In this document: one piece after another, positions 38,762 through 48,341 of the stretch
How the letters are laid out: each line of letters opens with the position of its first letter
Numbering within the stretch: position 1 is the stretch's first letter
Assembly: GCF_004526345.1 (NCBI RefSeq)
Contig: NZ_CP038213.1
Location: 2,170,001 to 2,234,000 of the forward strand
DNA from: Ornithinimicrobium flavum
GTDB taxonomy: Bacteria; Actinomycetota; Actinomycetes; Actinomycetales; Dermatophilaceae
DNA length: 64,000 bases
Direction: 5' to 3'
Program-made: the position numbers and the translations under genes
Notes under the pieces: generated by a model
Told to the model about the DNA's origin: nothing
The model's database searches: none
The model's input: only the letters and a program-made list of their open reading frames with translations

Positions 38762-41457
38762 CGGCCCAGCGAGGCCTCGACCCGGGCCAGCGCCTCCCCC
38801 GTACGTGACGGGTCCTGCCCACCGCCCTGCGCGAGGTCCGCCTTGCCGCCGCCCCCTCCGCCGAGGGTCTCGGCCGCCACCTTGACCAGCGCGCCGGCCT
38901 GGATGCCTCGGCCTCGCGCCGCCTCGTTCGTCGCGACCACCACCGCGGGTCGTCCGTCCTTGACCCCGGTGAGGGCGACGACGACCGGGCGGTCGGTCCC
39001 GAGCCGTGCACGCAGGTCGGTGACCAGGCGTCGCAGGTCGTCCGCCGCCACGCCCTCGCCCAGGTCGTGGCCCAGGTAGGTCGTGCCGGAGACGTCCCGG
39101 GCGTGCTCGGTCAGCCCGGAGGCCGACGCCAGCACCTGCGCCGCCCGGGCCTGGGCGATCTCCCGCTCGGCCTCCTTCAGGCGGGTGACGAGCTGGGAGA
39201 CCCGGTCGGGCAGCTCGTCGGGGCGCACCTTGAGGCTGTCCGTGAGCTGGTTGACGATGACGTTCTCCCGCGCGAGGTGCTGGTAGGCGTCCGCACCCAC
39301 CAGGGCCTCGACGCGGCGGACACCGGAGCCGATGGAGGACTCACCCATGATCTTGACCAGGGACAGCTGGGCGGAGTTCAGCACGTGGGTGCCGCCGCAC
39401 AGCTCCAGGCTCCACGGCCCTCCCACCGAGACCACCCGGACCACGTCGGGGTAGCGCTCGCCGAAGAGCGCCATGGCCCCCATCTCGCGCGCCTGGGCGA
39501 AGGGCATCTCGGCCGCGCTGACCTGGAGGTCGGCCATGAGGCGTTCGTTGATGCGCTCCTCCACGGCCCGGAGCTCGTCCGCGTCCAGCCCGCGGGTGGC
39601 CCGGAAGTCGAAGCGCAACCGGCCCGGGGCGTTCTCCGAGCCCGCCTGGGTCGCCGAGTCACCGAGCGCCTCGCGCAGCACCTTGTGCACGATGTGGGTG
39701 GCGGTGTGGGCCCGGGAGACCGCTGCGCGCCGGACGACGTCGATCGTCGCGTGCGCGGTGTCGCCGGCGGCGACCATGCCCTCGACCAGACGGCCGCGGT
39801 GCACGGTCAGCCCCGGCACGGGACGCTGGACGTCAGTCACCTGGAAGACACCGCCACCGCCCAGCCGGATGGTGCCGTGGTCGGCGAGCTGCCCGCCGGC
39901 CTCGGCGTAGAAGGGGGTGGTGCGGAGCACGAGCTCGAGCTCGGTGCCCTCCTCGGCGGCGCCCCCGCCGGGGTGCTCGACGCGGTCCACCTCCTCGCCA
40001 CCGGAGACCACCGCCAGGACGGGTGACTCCCCCTCGGTCCGGTCGTAGCCCGTGAACTCCACGGCTCCCCCGAGCCGGTCGGCGATCGCCCGGTACGACG
40101 TGGCGCCGGCGTGACCTAGCTTCTTGGCCCGGGCGTCGGCCTTGGCGCGCTCACGCTGCTGGGTCATGAGCGAGCGGAAGCCCGCCTCGTCCACCTGCAG
40201 ACCCTGCTCGGCCGCCATCTCCAGGGTGAGGTCGATGGGGAAGCCGTAGGTGTCGTGCAGGGCGAAGGCCTCCGCCCCGGCCAGGGTGCGCGACCCGGTC
40301 GAGCGCGCCTTCGCCACCGCGGTGTCCAGGATCGTGGTGCCGCTGGCCAGGGTGCGACGGAAGGCGTCCTCCTCGGTGTAGGCCACCTCGCTGATCCGCG
40401 ACCAGTCACGCTCGAGCTCGGGGTAGGAGGCGGCCATGACGTCCTTGCTCACCGGCAGCAGGTCGGGCAGCGCGGCCCGGGAGGGGTCGACACCGAGCAG
40501 TCGCATCGACCGCACGGCCCGCCGGAGCAGGCGTCGCAGGACGTACCCGCGGCCCTCGTTGCCCGGGACCACCCCGTCCCCCATGAGCATGAGGCCGGAG
40601 CGCACGTGGTCGGCGACGACGCGGAACCGGACGTCGTCCTCCTCGGAGACGCCGTAGCTGCGGCCGGTGAGGTCCTCGGCGCGCTCGATGACGGGATACA
40701 CCTCGTCGATCTCGTAGAGGTTGTCCACACCCTGGAGCAGGTAGGCCACCCGCTCCAGGCCCATGCCCGTGTCGATGTTCTTGCGGGGCAGCTCCGAGGC
40801 GATGTCGAAGTCGGTCTTGGACCGGACCGCGGACAGCTCCTCCTGCATGAAGACGAGGTTCCAGATCTCCAGGAAGCGGTCCTCGTCGACCACCGGACCA
40901 CCGTCCGGGCCGTGCTCCGGGCCGCGGTCGACGTAGATCTCGCTGCACGGCCCGCCCGGACCGGGCACCCCCATCGACCAGTAGTTGTCCTCGTGGCCCC
41001 GTCGCTGGATGCGCTCGCGGGGCAGGCCCGCCACCCGGTGCCACAGGTCCGCCGCCTCGTCGTCCCCGTCGAGGACCGTGACCCAGATCGTGTCGGGATC
41101 GAACCCGAGGAAACCCTCGTCCTGGTTGCCGGTCACCAGCTCCCAGGCGTAGCCGATCGCCCCCTCCTTGAAGTAGTCGCCGAAGGAGAAGTTGCCGTTC
41201 ATCTGGAAGAACGTGCCGTGCCGGGTCGTCCTGCCGACCTCCTCGATGTCGAGGGTCCGCACACACTTCTGGACGCTCGTCGCCCGATCCCACGGAGGCG
41301 TCTGCTGCCCCAGGAAGTACGGCTTGAACGGGACCATGCCGGCGTTGACGAACAGGAGGTTGGGGTCGTCGTAGACCAGCGGGGCGCTCGGCACCACCGC
41401 GTGACCCCGGCTCTCGAAGAACGACAGCCAGCGGCGACGGATCTCGGCGGTTTCCAT
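38758..41457 (-). CDS. alaS: Alanyl-tRNA synthetase
   Basis: The 899-residue enzyme has the class II catalytic domain ([41 protein letters not shown]), an editing domain with HTATHIVH and CGGTH zinc ligands, and a C-Ala domain with [19 protein letters not shown] 41457 matches the family N-terminus and has GAGGAG just upstream. The 76-base gap to rarA holds no T-box motif. It leads alaS-ruvX-mltG-aroE. Confidence 0.97.
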   Translation of the reverse strand: METAEIRRRWLSFFESRGHAVVPSAPLVYDDPNLLFVNAGMVPFKPYFLGQQTPPWDRATSVQKCVRTLDIEEVGRTTRHGTFFQMNGNFSFGDYFKEGAIGYAWELVTGNQDEGFLGFDPDTIWVTVLDGDDEAADLWHRVAGLPRERIQRRGHEDNYWSMGVPGPGGPCSEIYVDRGPEHGPDGGPVVDEDRFLEIWNLVFMQEELSAVRSKTDFDIASELPRKNIDTGMGLERVAYLLQGVDNLYEIDEVYPVIERAEDLTGRSYGVSEEDDVRFRVVADHVRSGLMLMGDGVVPGNEGRGYVLRRLLRRAVRSMRLLGVDPSRAALPDLLPVSKDVMAASYPELERDWSRISEVAYTEEDAFRRTLASGTTILDTAVAKARSTGSRTLAGAEAFALHDTYGFPIDLTLEMAAEQGLQVDEAGFRSLMTQQRERAKADARAKKLGHAGATSYRAIADRLGGAVEFTGYDRTEGESPVLAVVSGGEEVDRVEHPGGGAAEEGTELELVLRTTPFYAEAGGQLADHGTIRLGGGGVFQVTDVQRPVPGLTVHRGRLVEGMVAAGDTAHATIDVVRRAAVSRAHTATHIVHKVLREALGDSATQAGSENAPGRLRFDFRATRGLDADELRAVEERINERLMADLQVSAAEMPFAQAREMGAMALFGERYPDVVRVVSVGGPWSLELCGGTHVLNSAQLSLVKIMGESSIGSGVRRVEALVGADAYQHLARENVIVNQLTDSLKVRPDELPDRVSQLVTRLKEAEREIAQARAAQVLASASGLTEHARDVSGTTYLGHDLGEGVAADDLRRLVTDLRARLGTDRPVVVALTGVKDGRPAVVVATNEAARGRGIQAGALVKVAAETLGGGGGGKADLAQGGGQDPSRTGEALARVEASLGR

Positions 41458-41533
41458 GATCTCCTCGAAGAACGGTGCAGGGGGAGGCGCGCCGACGGCG
41501 GGGCGGCCACCGACCAAGTCTAGTCGCTGCTGC

Positions 41534-42922
41534 TCATCGCTCCCTGCGCCCCCGGACGAGGCGTCGCAGCTCGGCCCAGCGCGGTCCGAGGCGCTCCTCC
41601 CAGCCCCGCCCGGTCGGGCGGTAGTAGTCCACGTCCGCCTCGAGCAGGTCGTCGGGGAGGAACTGCTGGCTCCCCACCCCCGCCGGCTCGTCGTGGCTGT
41701 ACCGGTAGCCCGCGCCGTGACCCAGCCGCTCGGCTCCCGCATACCCCGTCCCCCGCAGGTGGGGCGGGACCGGACCGCCCCGGCCGGCCCGCACGTCGGC
41801 GATGGCGGCGTTCACCGCCACGTAGACGGCGTTCGACTTCGGGGCCAGGGCATTGTGCACGACCGCCTGGGCCAGGATGATGCGCGCCTCCGGCATGCCG
41901 ATCTGGGCCACGGCGTGCATGGCCGCCACCGCGGTCTGGAGGGCGGTGGGATCGCCGAGCCCGACGTCCTCCGAGGCCGCGATGACGATCCGGCGGGCGA
42001 TGAAGCGAGGGTCCTCCCCCGCCTCGAGCTGCCGGGCGAGGTAGTGCAGCGCGGCATCCACGTCCGATCCGCGCATCGACTTGATGAAGGCGCTCGCCAC
42101 GTCGTAGTGCTGGTCACCGGCCCGGTCGTAGCGGACCGCGGCGTGGGCCACCGCCTGCTCCACGTGCTGCAGCCGGATCGGGATGACCTCACCCTCCCGG
42201 CCCGCCGCCCGCTCGTCGGTCGCCACCCCCGCCGCGGCCTCCAGCGTCGTCAGGGCCCGCCGGGCGTCGCCGCCCGCCATCCGCACGACGTGCTCCCTCG
42301 CCTCCTCCTCCAGCGTGAACTCCCCGGCCAGACCACGCTCGTCCACCAGGGCCCGTTCGACCACGCCGCGGACGTCATCGTCGTCCAGCGAGGTGAGCGT
42401 GACCAGGACCGACCTGGACAGCAGGGGGGCGATGACGGAGAACGACGGGTTCTCGGTCGTGGCGGCCACGAGGATGACCAACCGGTTCTCGACCCCCGGG
42501 AGCAGGGCGTCCTGCTGGGCCTTGCTGAAGCGGTGGATCTCGTCCAGGAAGAGGACGGTCTGCCGCCCGTAGAGGCTCCGGTCCTGGGTCGCCCGGTCCA
42601 TGACGGCGCGCACGTCCTTGACCCCGGCGGTGACCGCCGAGAGCTCCACGAACCGACGGTCCGCGGACCGGGCGACGAGATGGGCCAGGGTGGTCTTGCC
42701 CGTCCCCGGGGGCCCCCAGAGGATCGCGGACAGGGGTCCGGCCGCGCCGCCCTGGCCCTCGATGAGCCGCCTCAGGGGTGAGCCCGGTCGCAGCGCCGGC
42801 TGCTGCCCCGCCACCTCGTCCACCGTGCGTGGTCGCATCCGGACCGCCAGCGGCGGACGCAGGTCACCCTCACCGGCACCGGGCGCAGCGGCGTCGAACA
42901 GGTCCGTACCACCAGTTGCCAC
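41534..42922 (-). CDS. rarA: Replication-associated AAA+ ATPase RarA/MgsA
   Basis: The 462-residue ATPase shows [12 protein letters not shown], Walker A GPPGTGKT at about 70-77, Walker [21 protein letters not shown], sensor [10 protein letters not shown], and the C-terminal tetramer domain with [17 protein letters not shown] and PHHLRG-like PPHLRGTGY. It acts at stalled forks. GTG 42922 gives the family N-terminus (TDLFD); the frame stays open upstream to 43003 without homology. Confidence 0.95.
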   Translation of the reverse strand: MATGGTDLFDAAAPGAGEGDLRPPLAVRMRPRTVDEVAGQQPALRPGSPLRRLIEGQGGAAGPLSAILWGPPGTGKTTLAHLVARSADRRFVELSAVTAGVKDVRAVMDRATQDRSLYGRQTVLFLDEIHRFSKAQQDALLPGVENRLVILVAATTENPSFSVIAPLLSRSVLVTLTSLDDDDVRGVVERALVDERGLAGEFTLEEEAREHVVRMAGGDARRALTTLEAAAGVATDERAAGREGEVIPIRLQHVEQAVAHAAVRYDRAGDQHYDVASAFIKSMRGSDVDAALHYLARQLEAGEDPRFIARRIVIAASEDVGLGDPTALQTAVAAMHAVAQIGMPEARIILAQAVVHNALAPKSNAVYVAVNAAIADVRAGRGGPVPPHLRGTGYAGAERLGHGAGYRYSHDEPAGVGSQQFLPDDLLEADVDYYRPTGRGWEERLGPRWAELRRLVRGRRER

Positions 42923-42982
42923 GGTCGCGAGGCTACCCGCAGCGGCGTCGGGGCGACGTCTGCACAGGTGACCTACGACTCC

Positions 42983-43027
42983 CCGAGGTCGGGACCTCGG
43001 CACTACTACTTACTGTCGTACTTAGGC
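42983..43027. promoter_or_regulatory. Inverted repeat and AT-rich promoter patch between rarA and an orphan membrane gene
   Basis: CCGAGGTC-GG-GACCTCGG (42983-43000) is a perfect eight-base inverted repeat. It is followed by an unusually AT-rich run with two TACTTA repeats twelve bases apart (43008-43013 and 43019-43024). The arrangement suggests an operator and promoter in this 203-base divergent region. Confidence 0.45.
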
Positions 43028-43125
43028 CACGATGAATCCATCGAGCTCCACCACCGGGGCTCAACGACCGGTCGTCCCCGACCGGCCACCCCACGATCCG
43101 GGTCGACCCGGAGAAGGACACTCTC

Positions 43126-43884
43126 ATGACACAGCGTCTGCGCCTCGTCGGGATCATGCTCATGGTCTTCGGCCTGGTGTTCCTCGGCGGCGCCGCCGTC
43201 GCCTTCAGCATGTACCAGGACGGTCGGCACTCGCTGCAGAGCTTCAGCGAGGTGCAGGGCGTCGAGCTCAGCTACAACGACCAGGGCCAGCTCGTGGACC
43301 GGGGCGACCCCGCCGCGGCCGAGGCCATCATGACCATGCTCACCGACGAGTGGGGCTACCCCGTCTCGGACCGTGAGATGGACCCGGCCGACCCGCTGGT
43401 CAACACCGCGAGCGAGTACATGTACCAGATGGCCGTCATCACCCACCACGTCATCTACGGCACCTACCCCGTCACCCTGACCGAGGACCAGCTCGTCGAC
43501 GCCGACGGCAACGCGCTGACCGAGGTCGTCGTCAACGGGGAGACCATCGCCATCCCGGCCACGATCCCGGCCGAGGGCCTGACCTTCGACGTCAACGGCG
43601 AGGGCCGCTACTGGAACGACTTCGACCGCACCAACCCGGTCGACGCCGCCGCCCGTCCCCTCATCTGGACCGGCACCGTCCACGGCCTGGTCGGCGAGCT
43701 CGGCGTCGGCACCGTCACCGCCTCCGCCCTCAAGCTGGCCCTGGGCCTCACCGCCCTGATCGCCGGCCTGGGTGTCATCAACCTGCTGACCGGCGCGGGC
43801 CTGTACTGGGCCGCCGGACCGCGCAGGACGGCCGAGCTGCCCCCGGCCCCGGTCGAGCAGCCCGAGCTGGAGCGCATCGGCTGA
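43126..43884 (+). CDS. Unknown membrane protein with large extracellular domain
   Basis: I do not recognise this 252-residue protein. It has an N-terminal helix (about 8-30, IMLMVFGLVFLGGAAVAFSM), a polar region of about 170 residues rich in Asp, Tyr and Thr, and a second helix (about 205-230, ALGLTALIAGLGVINLL) before a short Pro/Glu tail. The middle probably faces outside. GGAGAAGG lies eight bases before the ATG. It stands alone between an inverted-repeat promoter patch and a strong terminator. Confidence 0.8.
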   Translation: MTQRLRLVGIMLMVFGLVFLGGAAVAFSMYQDGRHSLQSFSEVQGVELSYNDQGQLVDRGDPAAAEAIMTMLTDEWGYPVSDREMDPADPLVNTASEYMYQMAVITHHVIYGTYPVTLTEDQLVDADGNALTEVVVNGETIAIPATIPAEGLTFDVNGEGRYWNDFDRTNPVDAAARPLIWTGTVHGLVGELGVGTVTASALKLALGLTALIAGLGVINLLTGAGLYWAAGPRRTAELPPAPVEQPELERIG

Positions 43885-43906
43885 GCCCCGCCTGACCTGT
43901 CCCCGA

Positions 43907-43942
43907 GAGGGCCGGGTGCGAGTCCCCTCGCACCCGGCCCTC
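43907..43942 (+). terminator. Strong terminator hairpin
   Basis: GAGGGCCGGGTGCGAG pairs perfectly with its complement (16 pairs) around a TCCC loop, 23 bases past the stop of the membrane-protein gene. It lacks a U tract, as is common in actinobacteria. Confidence 0.8.
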
Positions 43943-43968
43943 ATCCGTGCCCGGAGTGTGGGGCGCAC

Positions 43969-43974
43969 TACGCT
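43969..43974 (+). promoter_or_regulatory. -10 element of a probable leaderless GNAT transcript
   Basis: TACGCT ends seven bases before the GTG at 43982 and no Shine-Dalgarno is present, which fits leaderless initiation. Confidence 0.4.
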
Positions 43975-43981
43975 GACGCCC

Positions 43982-44791
43982 GTGCCGTCCACCCTGCTGC
44001 GCGAGGTCACCCGGGCCTACCTGCTGAGATCCGCGGGACAGGACCCGTGGGTGCGCTGGGCCCTCGCCGACCCCCTGCCCGGCTCGGCCGTCGTGCACGA
44101 GGTCGTCGCCGTCGTCCAGCGGCTCGGTCACCGGCCGGGGCTCTGGGTGCTCCCGCTGCGACCGGGTATGCCGCCGGGCCGGACCCCCACCGACCTCACC
44201 GAGGAGGCCGGCCGGGTCGCCTCGACCCTCCGGGCCGTCCGCGCGGCAGGTCTGCTGGACGCCTGGGGCGCGATGTCGGCGTCGGTCCCCCAGGAGCACG
44301 CGGTGGTGGGGCAGGCCGAGCTGCCGCTCACGGACCGCGGCGGGGACTGGGAGTGGATGTGGACGACGACCGCTCCCCCGCCACGACCCGGGGAGGAGCG
44401 GCTCGTCCTGCTCGACGACCAGGACGACGCCGAGGAGCTCACCGCCTTCGCCCGGGAGCACAACCCCCGCGTGTGGACCCGGATCGGGGAGGGCGAGGTC
44501 GTCCGGTGGGTGGGGGTCCGGGACCGCCGCGGCGAGCTGGTCGCGGTCGGCGGCGCCGAGCTGGAGGGCTCGGGCGTCCCCCACCTCGCGGGCATCCTCA
44601 CGGCGGTGCCGGCCCGTGGGCAGGGCTGGGGCGAGACGGTCTCCAGCGCCCTGACGCGCTGGTCGGTGGCCCGCCACGGCGTCTGCACCCTCGGCATGTT
44701 CTCCGACAACGACGTCGCCCGGCGCCTCTACCACCGCCTCGGCTACCGGACGGCCAGGCGCTGGCACTCCCGGCACCTGGCCGACCGCTGA
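43982..44791 (+). CDS. GNAT-family N-acetyltransferase
   Basis: The 269-residue protein has a C-terminal GNAT core: VRDRRGELVAVGGAELEG, HLAGILTAVPARGQGWGETVSSALT with the acetyl-CoA loop, and MFSDNDVARRLYHRLGY. The N-terminal 130 residues are less typical. The acceptor is unknown. GTG 43982 is preferred to an ATG/GTG upstream because those lie in the terminator hairpin. It converges on aspS. Confidence 0.8.
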   Translation: MPSTLLREVTRAYLLRSAGQDPWVRWALADPLPGSAVVHEVVAVVQRLGHRPGLWVLPLRPGMPPGRTPTDLTEEAGRVASTLRAVRAAGLLDAWGAMSASVPQEHAVVGQAELPLTDRGGDWEWMWTTTAPPPRPGEERLVLLDDQDDAEELTAFAREHNPRVWTRIGEGEVVRWVGVRDRRGELVAVGGAELEGSGVPHLAGILTAVPARGQGWGETVSSALTRWSVARHGVCTLGMFSDNDVARRLYHRLGYRTARRWHSRHLADR

Positions 44792-44820
44792 CCGCGCACA
44801 GGTCGGGTGGGGGGCTGCGC

Positions 44821-46647
44821 TCAGCCCTCCCGGGGGTTCACCTCCTCGGCGCCCTGCGGTGCGGGCGCCGGCGCCTGGGGTCGGGCGTCGATCCCGGCCT
44901 CCTTGCGCTGCTGGGAGGTGATCGGCGCCGGTGCCTCGGTGAGGGGGTCCAGGCCGCCGCCGGTCTTGGGGAAGGCGATGACGTCGCGGATCGAGTCGGT
45001 GCCGGCCAGCAGCGCCACGATCCGGTCCCAGCCGAAGGCGATCCCGCCGTGCGGGGGCGCGCCGTACTTGAACGCCTCGAGGAGGAAGCCGAACTTCTCC
45101 TGCGCCTGATCCTCGTCCAGGCCCATGATCGCGAAGACCCGCTCCTGCACGTCGCGGCGGTGGATACGGATCGACCCGCCCCCGATCTCGTTGCCGTTGC
45201 ACACCAGGTCGTAGGCGTAGGCGAGGGCGGCACCGGGGTCGGACTCCAGGGAGTCGAGGAACTGCTCCTGCGGGGAGGTGAAGGCGTGGTGCACCGCGGT
45301 CCACGCTCCGGCGCCCACCGCGACGTCGCCGGCCGCGACGGCCTCACCGGCGGGCTCGAAGAGCGGCGCGTCGACGACCCACAGGAAGCTCCAGGCCGAC
45401 TCGTCGATCAGCCCGACGCGCCGGCCGATCTCCAGCCGGGCGGCACCGAGGAGCGCTCGTGAGGCCTTGACCGGGCCGGCGGCGAAGAAGATCGCGTCGC
45501 CCGGCGCCGCACCCACGTGCGCCGCGAGACCGGCCTTCTCCTGCTCGGAGATGTTCTTGGCGACCGGGCCGCCGAGCTCGCCGTCCTCACCGACGGTGAC
45601 GTAGGCCAGGCCCTTGGCGCCGCGCTGCTTGGCCCACTCCTGCCAGGCGTCGAACTGGCGGCGCGGCTGGCTGCCGCCACCGGGCATGACGACCGCGCCG
45701 ACGTACTCCGCCTGGAAGACCCGGAAGGGCGTGCCGGCGAAGAAGTCGGTGCAGTCGGTGAGCTCGAGGTCGAAGCGCAGGTCGGGCTTGTCCGTGCCGT
45801 AGCGGGCCATCGCCTCGGCGTAGGTCATCCGCGGGAAGGGGGTGGTCAGCTCGACCCCCCTGACCGCCCAGACCGCCCGCGCGACCGCCTCGCCGAGCTC
45901 GATGACGTCGTCCTGCTCGACGAAGCTCATCTCGATGTCGAGCTGGGTGAACTCGGGCTGCCGGTCGGCCCGGAAGTCCTCGTCGCGGTAGCAGCGGGCG
46001 ATCTGGTAGTAGCGCTCCATACCGGAGACCATGAGCAGCTGCTTGAACAGCTGCGGGCTCTGCGGGAGGGCGTACCAGCTGCCCGGCTGCAGCCGGGCCG
46101 GCACGAGGAAGTCGCGCGCCCCCTCCGGGGTCGAGCGGGTCAGGGTCGGGGTCTCGATCTCGACGAAGTCGCGCTCCGCGAGCACGGCGCGGGCCGCGGC
46201 GTTGACCTTGGAGCGCAGCCGCAGGTTCTGCCCCGCCGAGCTGGCGCCCGGGCGGCGCAGGTCCAGGTAGCGGTGCCGCAGCCGGGCCTCCTCGCCCACG
46301 CTGACCCGCTCGTCGATCTGGAAGGGCAGCGGGGCGGACTCGCTGAGCACCTCGATGCCGGTGGCGATGACGTCCACGGCACCGGTCTGCAGGTCGGGGT
46401 TGACGTCCTTGTCCGCGCGGGCGGTCACGGTGCCCACGACCTTGACGCAGTACTCGTTGCGCAGGTCGTGCGCGGTGCCGGTCAGCACCTCGTCGCGGGC
46501 GACGACCTGGACCACGCCGCTGGCGTCGCGCAGGTCGAGGAAGGCGACACCGCCGTGGTCGCGGCGGCGCGCGATCCAGCCGGTCAGGGTCACGGTGGTG
46601 CCCACGTGCTCCGGGCGCAGGGTCCCGGCCTCATGGGTGCGAAGCAT
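44821..46647 (-). CDS. aspS: Aspartyl-tRNA synthetase
   Basis: The 608-residue bacterial-type class II enzyme has an OB anticodon domain ([23 protein letters not shown]), motif 2 ([25 protein letters not shown]), a GAD insert domain and motif 3 ([13 protein letters not shown]), then a Pro/Ala-rich tail. ATG 46647 follows a GAGAGGAG ribosome-binding site and fits the family start MLRTH. A T-box leader upstream should raise expression when tRNA-Asp is uncharged. Confidence 0.97.
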   Translation of the reverse strand: MLRTHEAGTLRPEHVGTTVTLTGWIARRRDHGGVAFLDLRDASGVVQVVARDEVLTGTAHDLRNEYCVKVVGTVTARADKDVNPDLQTGAVDVIATGIEVLSESAPLPFQIDERVSVGEEARLRHRYLDLRRPGASSAGQNLRLRSKVNAAARAVLAERDFVEIETPTLTRSTPEGARDFLVPARLQPGSWYALPQSPQLFKQLLMVSGMERYYQIARCYRDEDFRADRQPEFTQLDIEMSFVEQDDVIELGEAVARAVWAVRGVELTTPFPRMTYAEAMARYGTDKPDLRFDLELTDCTDFFAGTPFRVFQAEYVGAVVMPGGGSQPRRQFDAWQEWAKQRGAKGLAYVTVGEDGELGGPVAKNISEQEKAGLAAHVGAAPGDAIFFAAGPVKASRALLGAARLEIGRRVGLIDESAWSFLWVVDAPLFEPAGEAVAAGDVAVGAGAWTAVHHAFTSPQEQFLDSLESDPGAALAYAYDLVCNGNEIGGGSIRIHRRDVQERVFAIMGLDEDQAQEKFGFLLEAFKYGAPPHGGIAFGWDRIVALLAGTDSIRDVIAFPKTGGGLDPLTEAPAPITSQQRKEAGIDARPQAPAPAPQGAEEVNPREG

Positions 46648-46662
46648 GGTTGTCTCCTCTCG

Positions 46663-46860
46663 GTCGTGACACGTCGAGGATCCACGGTGGATCCCCGACG
46701 CAGCCCTGACAGGTGTGGGCGGGGGCCAGGTCGCGGTGCCACCACACCTTCGCCGAGGATCTCGGCCTCTCGTCGGTCCACCGGACGCGCGGTGCACGGG
46801 TGCGGCGGCCGGTCCCCTCCGGGACCGCGCGCCGCGGGCGGGTCGTCACTCCGCCCCGGG
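46663..46860 (-). promoter_or_regulatory. T-box riboswitch of aspS
   Basis: The minus strand shows the T-box order. A short stem I (GGGCGG/CCGCCC, 46856-46836) has loop AGTGACGAC with tandem GAC Asp codons. Further hairpins and a stem III (GCCGAG-ATC-CTCGGC, 46766-46752) follow. The antiterminator pairs AGGTGTGG (46749-46742) with CCACACCT (46718-46711) around bulge TGGCACC and GCG/CGC. TGGC complements the GCCA end expected of tRNA-Asp (G73). A long hairpin (about 46663-46700) then precedes the ribosome-binding site. Confidence 0.8.
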
Positions 46861-46869
46861 CACGAGGGC

Positions 46870-46875
46870 AGTCTA
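46870..46875 (-). promoter_or_regulatory. -10 element of aspS
   Basis: TAGACT on the minus strand would start the RNA about seven bases before the first T-box stem, which supports the very short stem I. Confidence 0.45.
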
Positions 46876-46901
46876 TTCGCTCGCGCGGCGGCGCTGGACG
46901 C

Positions 46902-46907
46902 TACGGT
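46902..46907 (+). promoter_or_regulatory. -10 element of a probable leaderless transcript
   Basis: TACGGT ends six bases before the ATG at 46914 and no Shine-Dalgarno is seen. Confidence 0.4.
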
Positions 46908-46913
46908 TCACCC

Positions 46914-47678
46914 ATGACCTCCGCCGTCGCGCCCCGCGTGAGCACCGTCGCTCCCGCCCGGCCCCGGCTGGCCCTCGTGGCCGCCGCCGTCCTGATCCTG
47001 CTCTGGACCGTCCACACCGTCGCCTCCTGGGCGGGAGGTTACGAGCGGGTCCCCTGGGCGACGCTGGAGCACGAGCAGGGCCGGATGACCGCGGTCACGC
47101 TTGCCGCTGCCCACCCCTCTCCGCCCGGCCCCTGGTGGACGGCCGGTGAGCCGGACCCGGTCGTGTCGGGAGCCACCGAGGGCCAGCCGGTCGTCGTCGT
47201 CTACACGGTGGCCGACGGGCAGCGGGTCCGGGTCGCCGACCCGGCCTACGGTGCCTACGGCCCGCCCAGCCTCACCCGGGGCGCCAGCTCCCTGGACCCC
47301 GGCACCGACCTGGAGTCGATCGGCCGCGGTCTGCCGGAGGTGGGCGGACCGGGAGCCCCGATCGCGTGGTGGGTCAGCGCGGTCACCGGAGGGGTCCTGG
47401 CGCTGGGGACCCTGCTGCTCGTCGTCTCCGGTCCCCGGCCCGTCCACGGCAACCGCTGGTTCTGGTTCTGGATCCTCCAGGCCCCCGCGGGTCTGGGTGT
47501 GCTGGCCTACGCCGTCTACGAGCTGGGCGGGAGGGGCCGACGCCGGGCGCTGGCCGCTCCGGAGCGACGGGAGGGGGGCGGGTGGGGCTTCGTCCGTCTC
47601 ATCAGCGCGTATGTCGTGCTGTCCGTCGTCGGCGGGCTGCTGGCGATGCTGCTGGGGGTGAGCGTCACCCCGCTGTGA
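46914..47678 (+). CDS. Unknown membrane protein, about four helices
   Basis: I do not recognise this 254-residue protein. It has a helix at about 22-40 (LALVAAAVLILLWTVHTVAS), a polar region of about 100 residues with an exposed-looking VVVVYTVADGQRVRVADP strand, two helices between 150 and 205, and a last one at the C-terminus. A flexible GGRGRRR loop precedes the last helix. It diverges from aspS and overlaps the Nudix gene by 14 bases at the 3' end. Confidence 0.78.
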   Translation: MTSAVAPRVSTVAPARPRLALVAAAVLILLWTVHTVASWAGGYERVPWATLEHEQGRMTAVTLAAAHPSPPGPWWTAGEPDPVVSGATEGQPVVVVYTVADGQRVRVADPAYGAYGPPSLTRGASSLDPGTDLESIGRGLPEVGGPGAPIAWWVSAVTGGVLALGTLLLVVSGPRPVHGNRWFWFWILQAPAGLGVLAYAVYELGGRGRRRALAAPERREGGGWGFVRLISAYVVLSVVGGLLAMLLGVSVTPL

Positions 47679-48300
47679 GCTGTCCTCCCGGGGCCGCCGC
47701 GCGACGGGCGGCCAGGGACAGGACACCGATGAGCAGCGGGCCGTTACGCACCTGACCGGCCAGCACAGCGGCCACGGCGTCGGACAGATCGACCCAGGCG
47801 GTCGGCATACCCGCCTCCTCGTGCGCGCGGGCGTGGCGCTCGTGCTCGGGGACGTCGGACAGGTCGGTGGCGACGAACACGGTGATGACCTCGCCGAGGC
47901 TGCCCGGCGACGGCGTGAACGTCAGCAGCTGCTCCCAGGTCGAGGCCACCAGGTCGGCCTCCTCGGCCAGCTCACGGGCGGCGGTGACCACCGGCGCCTC
48001 CCCCGGCATGTCGCACAGCCCGGCGGGCAGCTCCCAGTCCTCGGCACCGACGGGGTGGCGGTACTGCCGCACCACGAGGATCTCGGCCTCGCCCCGGTCC
48101 TCGCGCACGGCCAGGACCGCCACGGCCCCGGTGTGCTCGACCCAGTCCCGCGCCACCACGCCGCCCTCCCCCAGGTCGACGCGGTCCCGACGCACGTCCC
48201 AGACGGCACCGTCGTAGACCACCTCGCTGCGCAGCACGGGGCGACGACCCGGCTCGTCGCGCAGCTCGGCTCGGCTCATCCGCGGGGCGTCCAGGCTCAT
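47665..48300 (-). CDS. Nudix hydrolase, ADP-ribose pyrophosphatase-like
   Basis: The 211-residue protein has the NudF-like layout: a beta-rich N-terminus (LRSEVVYDGAVWDVRRDRVDL), VRQYRHPVGAEDWELPAGLCDMPGE and the Nudix helix AARELAEEADLVA. One spacing residue is extra before the first Glu and the usual Gly after EE is Asp, both tolerable variants. It probably cleaves ADP-ribose or a similar nucleotide sugar. ATG 48300 fits the family; it follows pyrG by 41 bases and is the last gene of the ste unit. Confidence 0.88.
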   Translation of the reverse strand: MSLDAPRMSRAELRDEPGRRPVLRSEVVYDGAVWDVRRDRVDLGEGGVVARDWVEHTGAVAVLAVREDRGEAEILVVRQYRHPVGAEDWELPAGLCDMPGEAPVVTAARELAEEADLVASTWEQLLTFTPSPGSLGEVITVFVATDLSDVPEHERHARAHEEAGMPTAWVDLSDAVAAVLAGQVRNGPLLIGVLSLAARRAAAPGGQLTAG

Positions 48301-48341
48301 GACCCCACGGTATGGGGTGCCCGTCACCCGCTCCCGCCGGA

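Noticed and set aside
41458..41533. T-box in front of alaS
   Set aside because: The gap is 76 bases long and has no TGGNACCGCG sequence.
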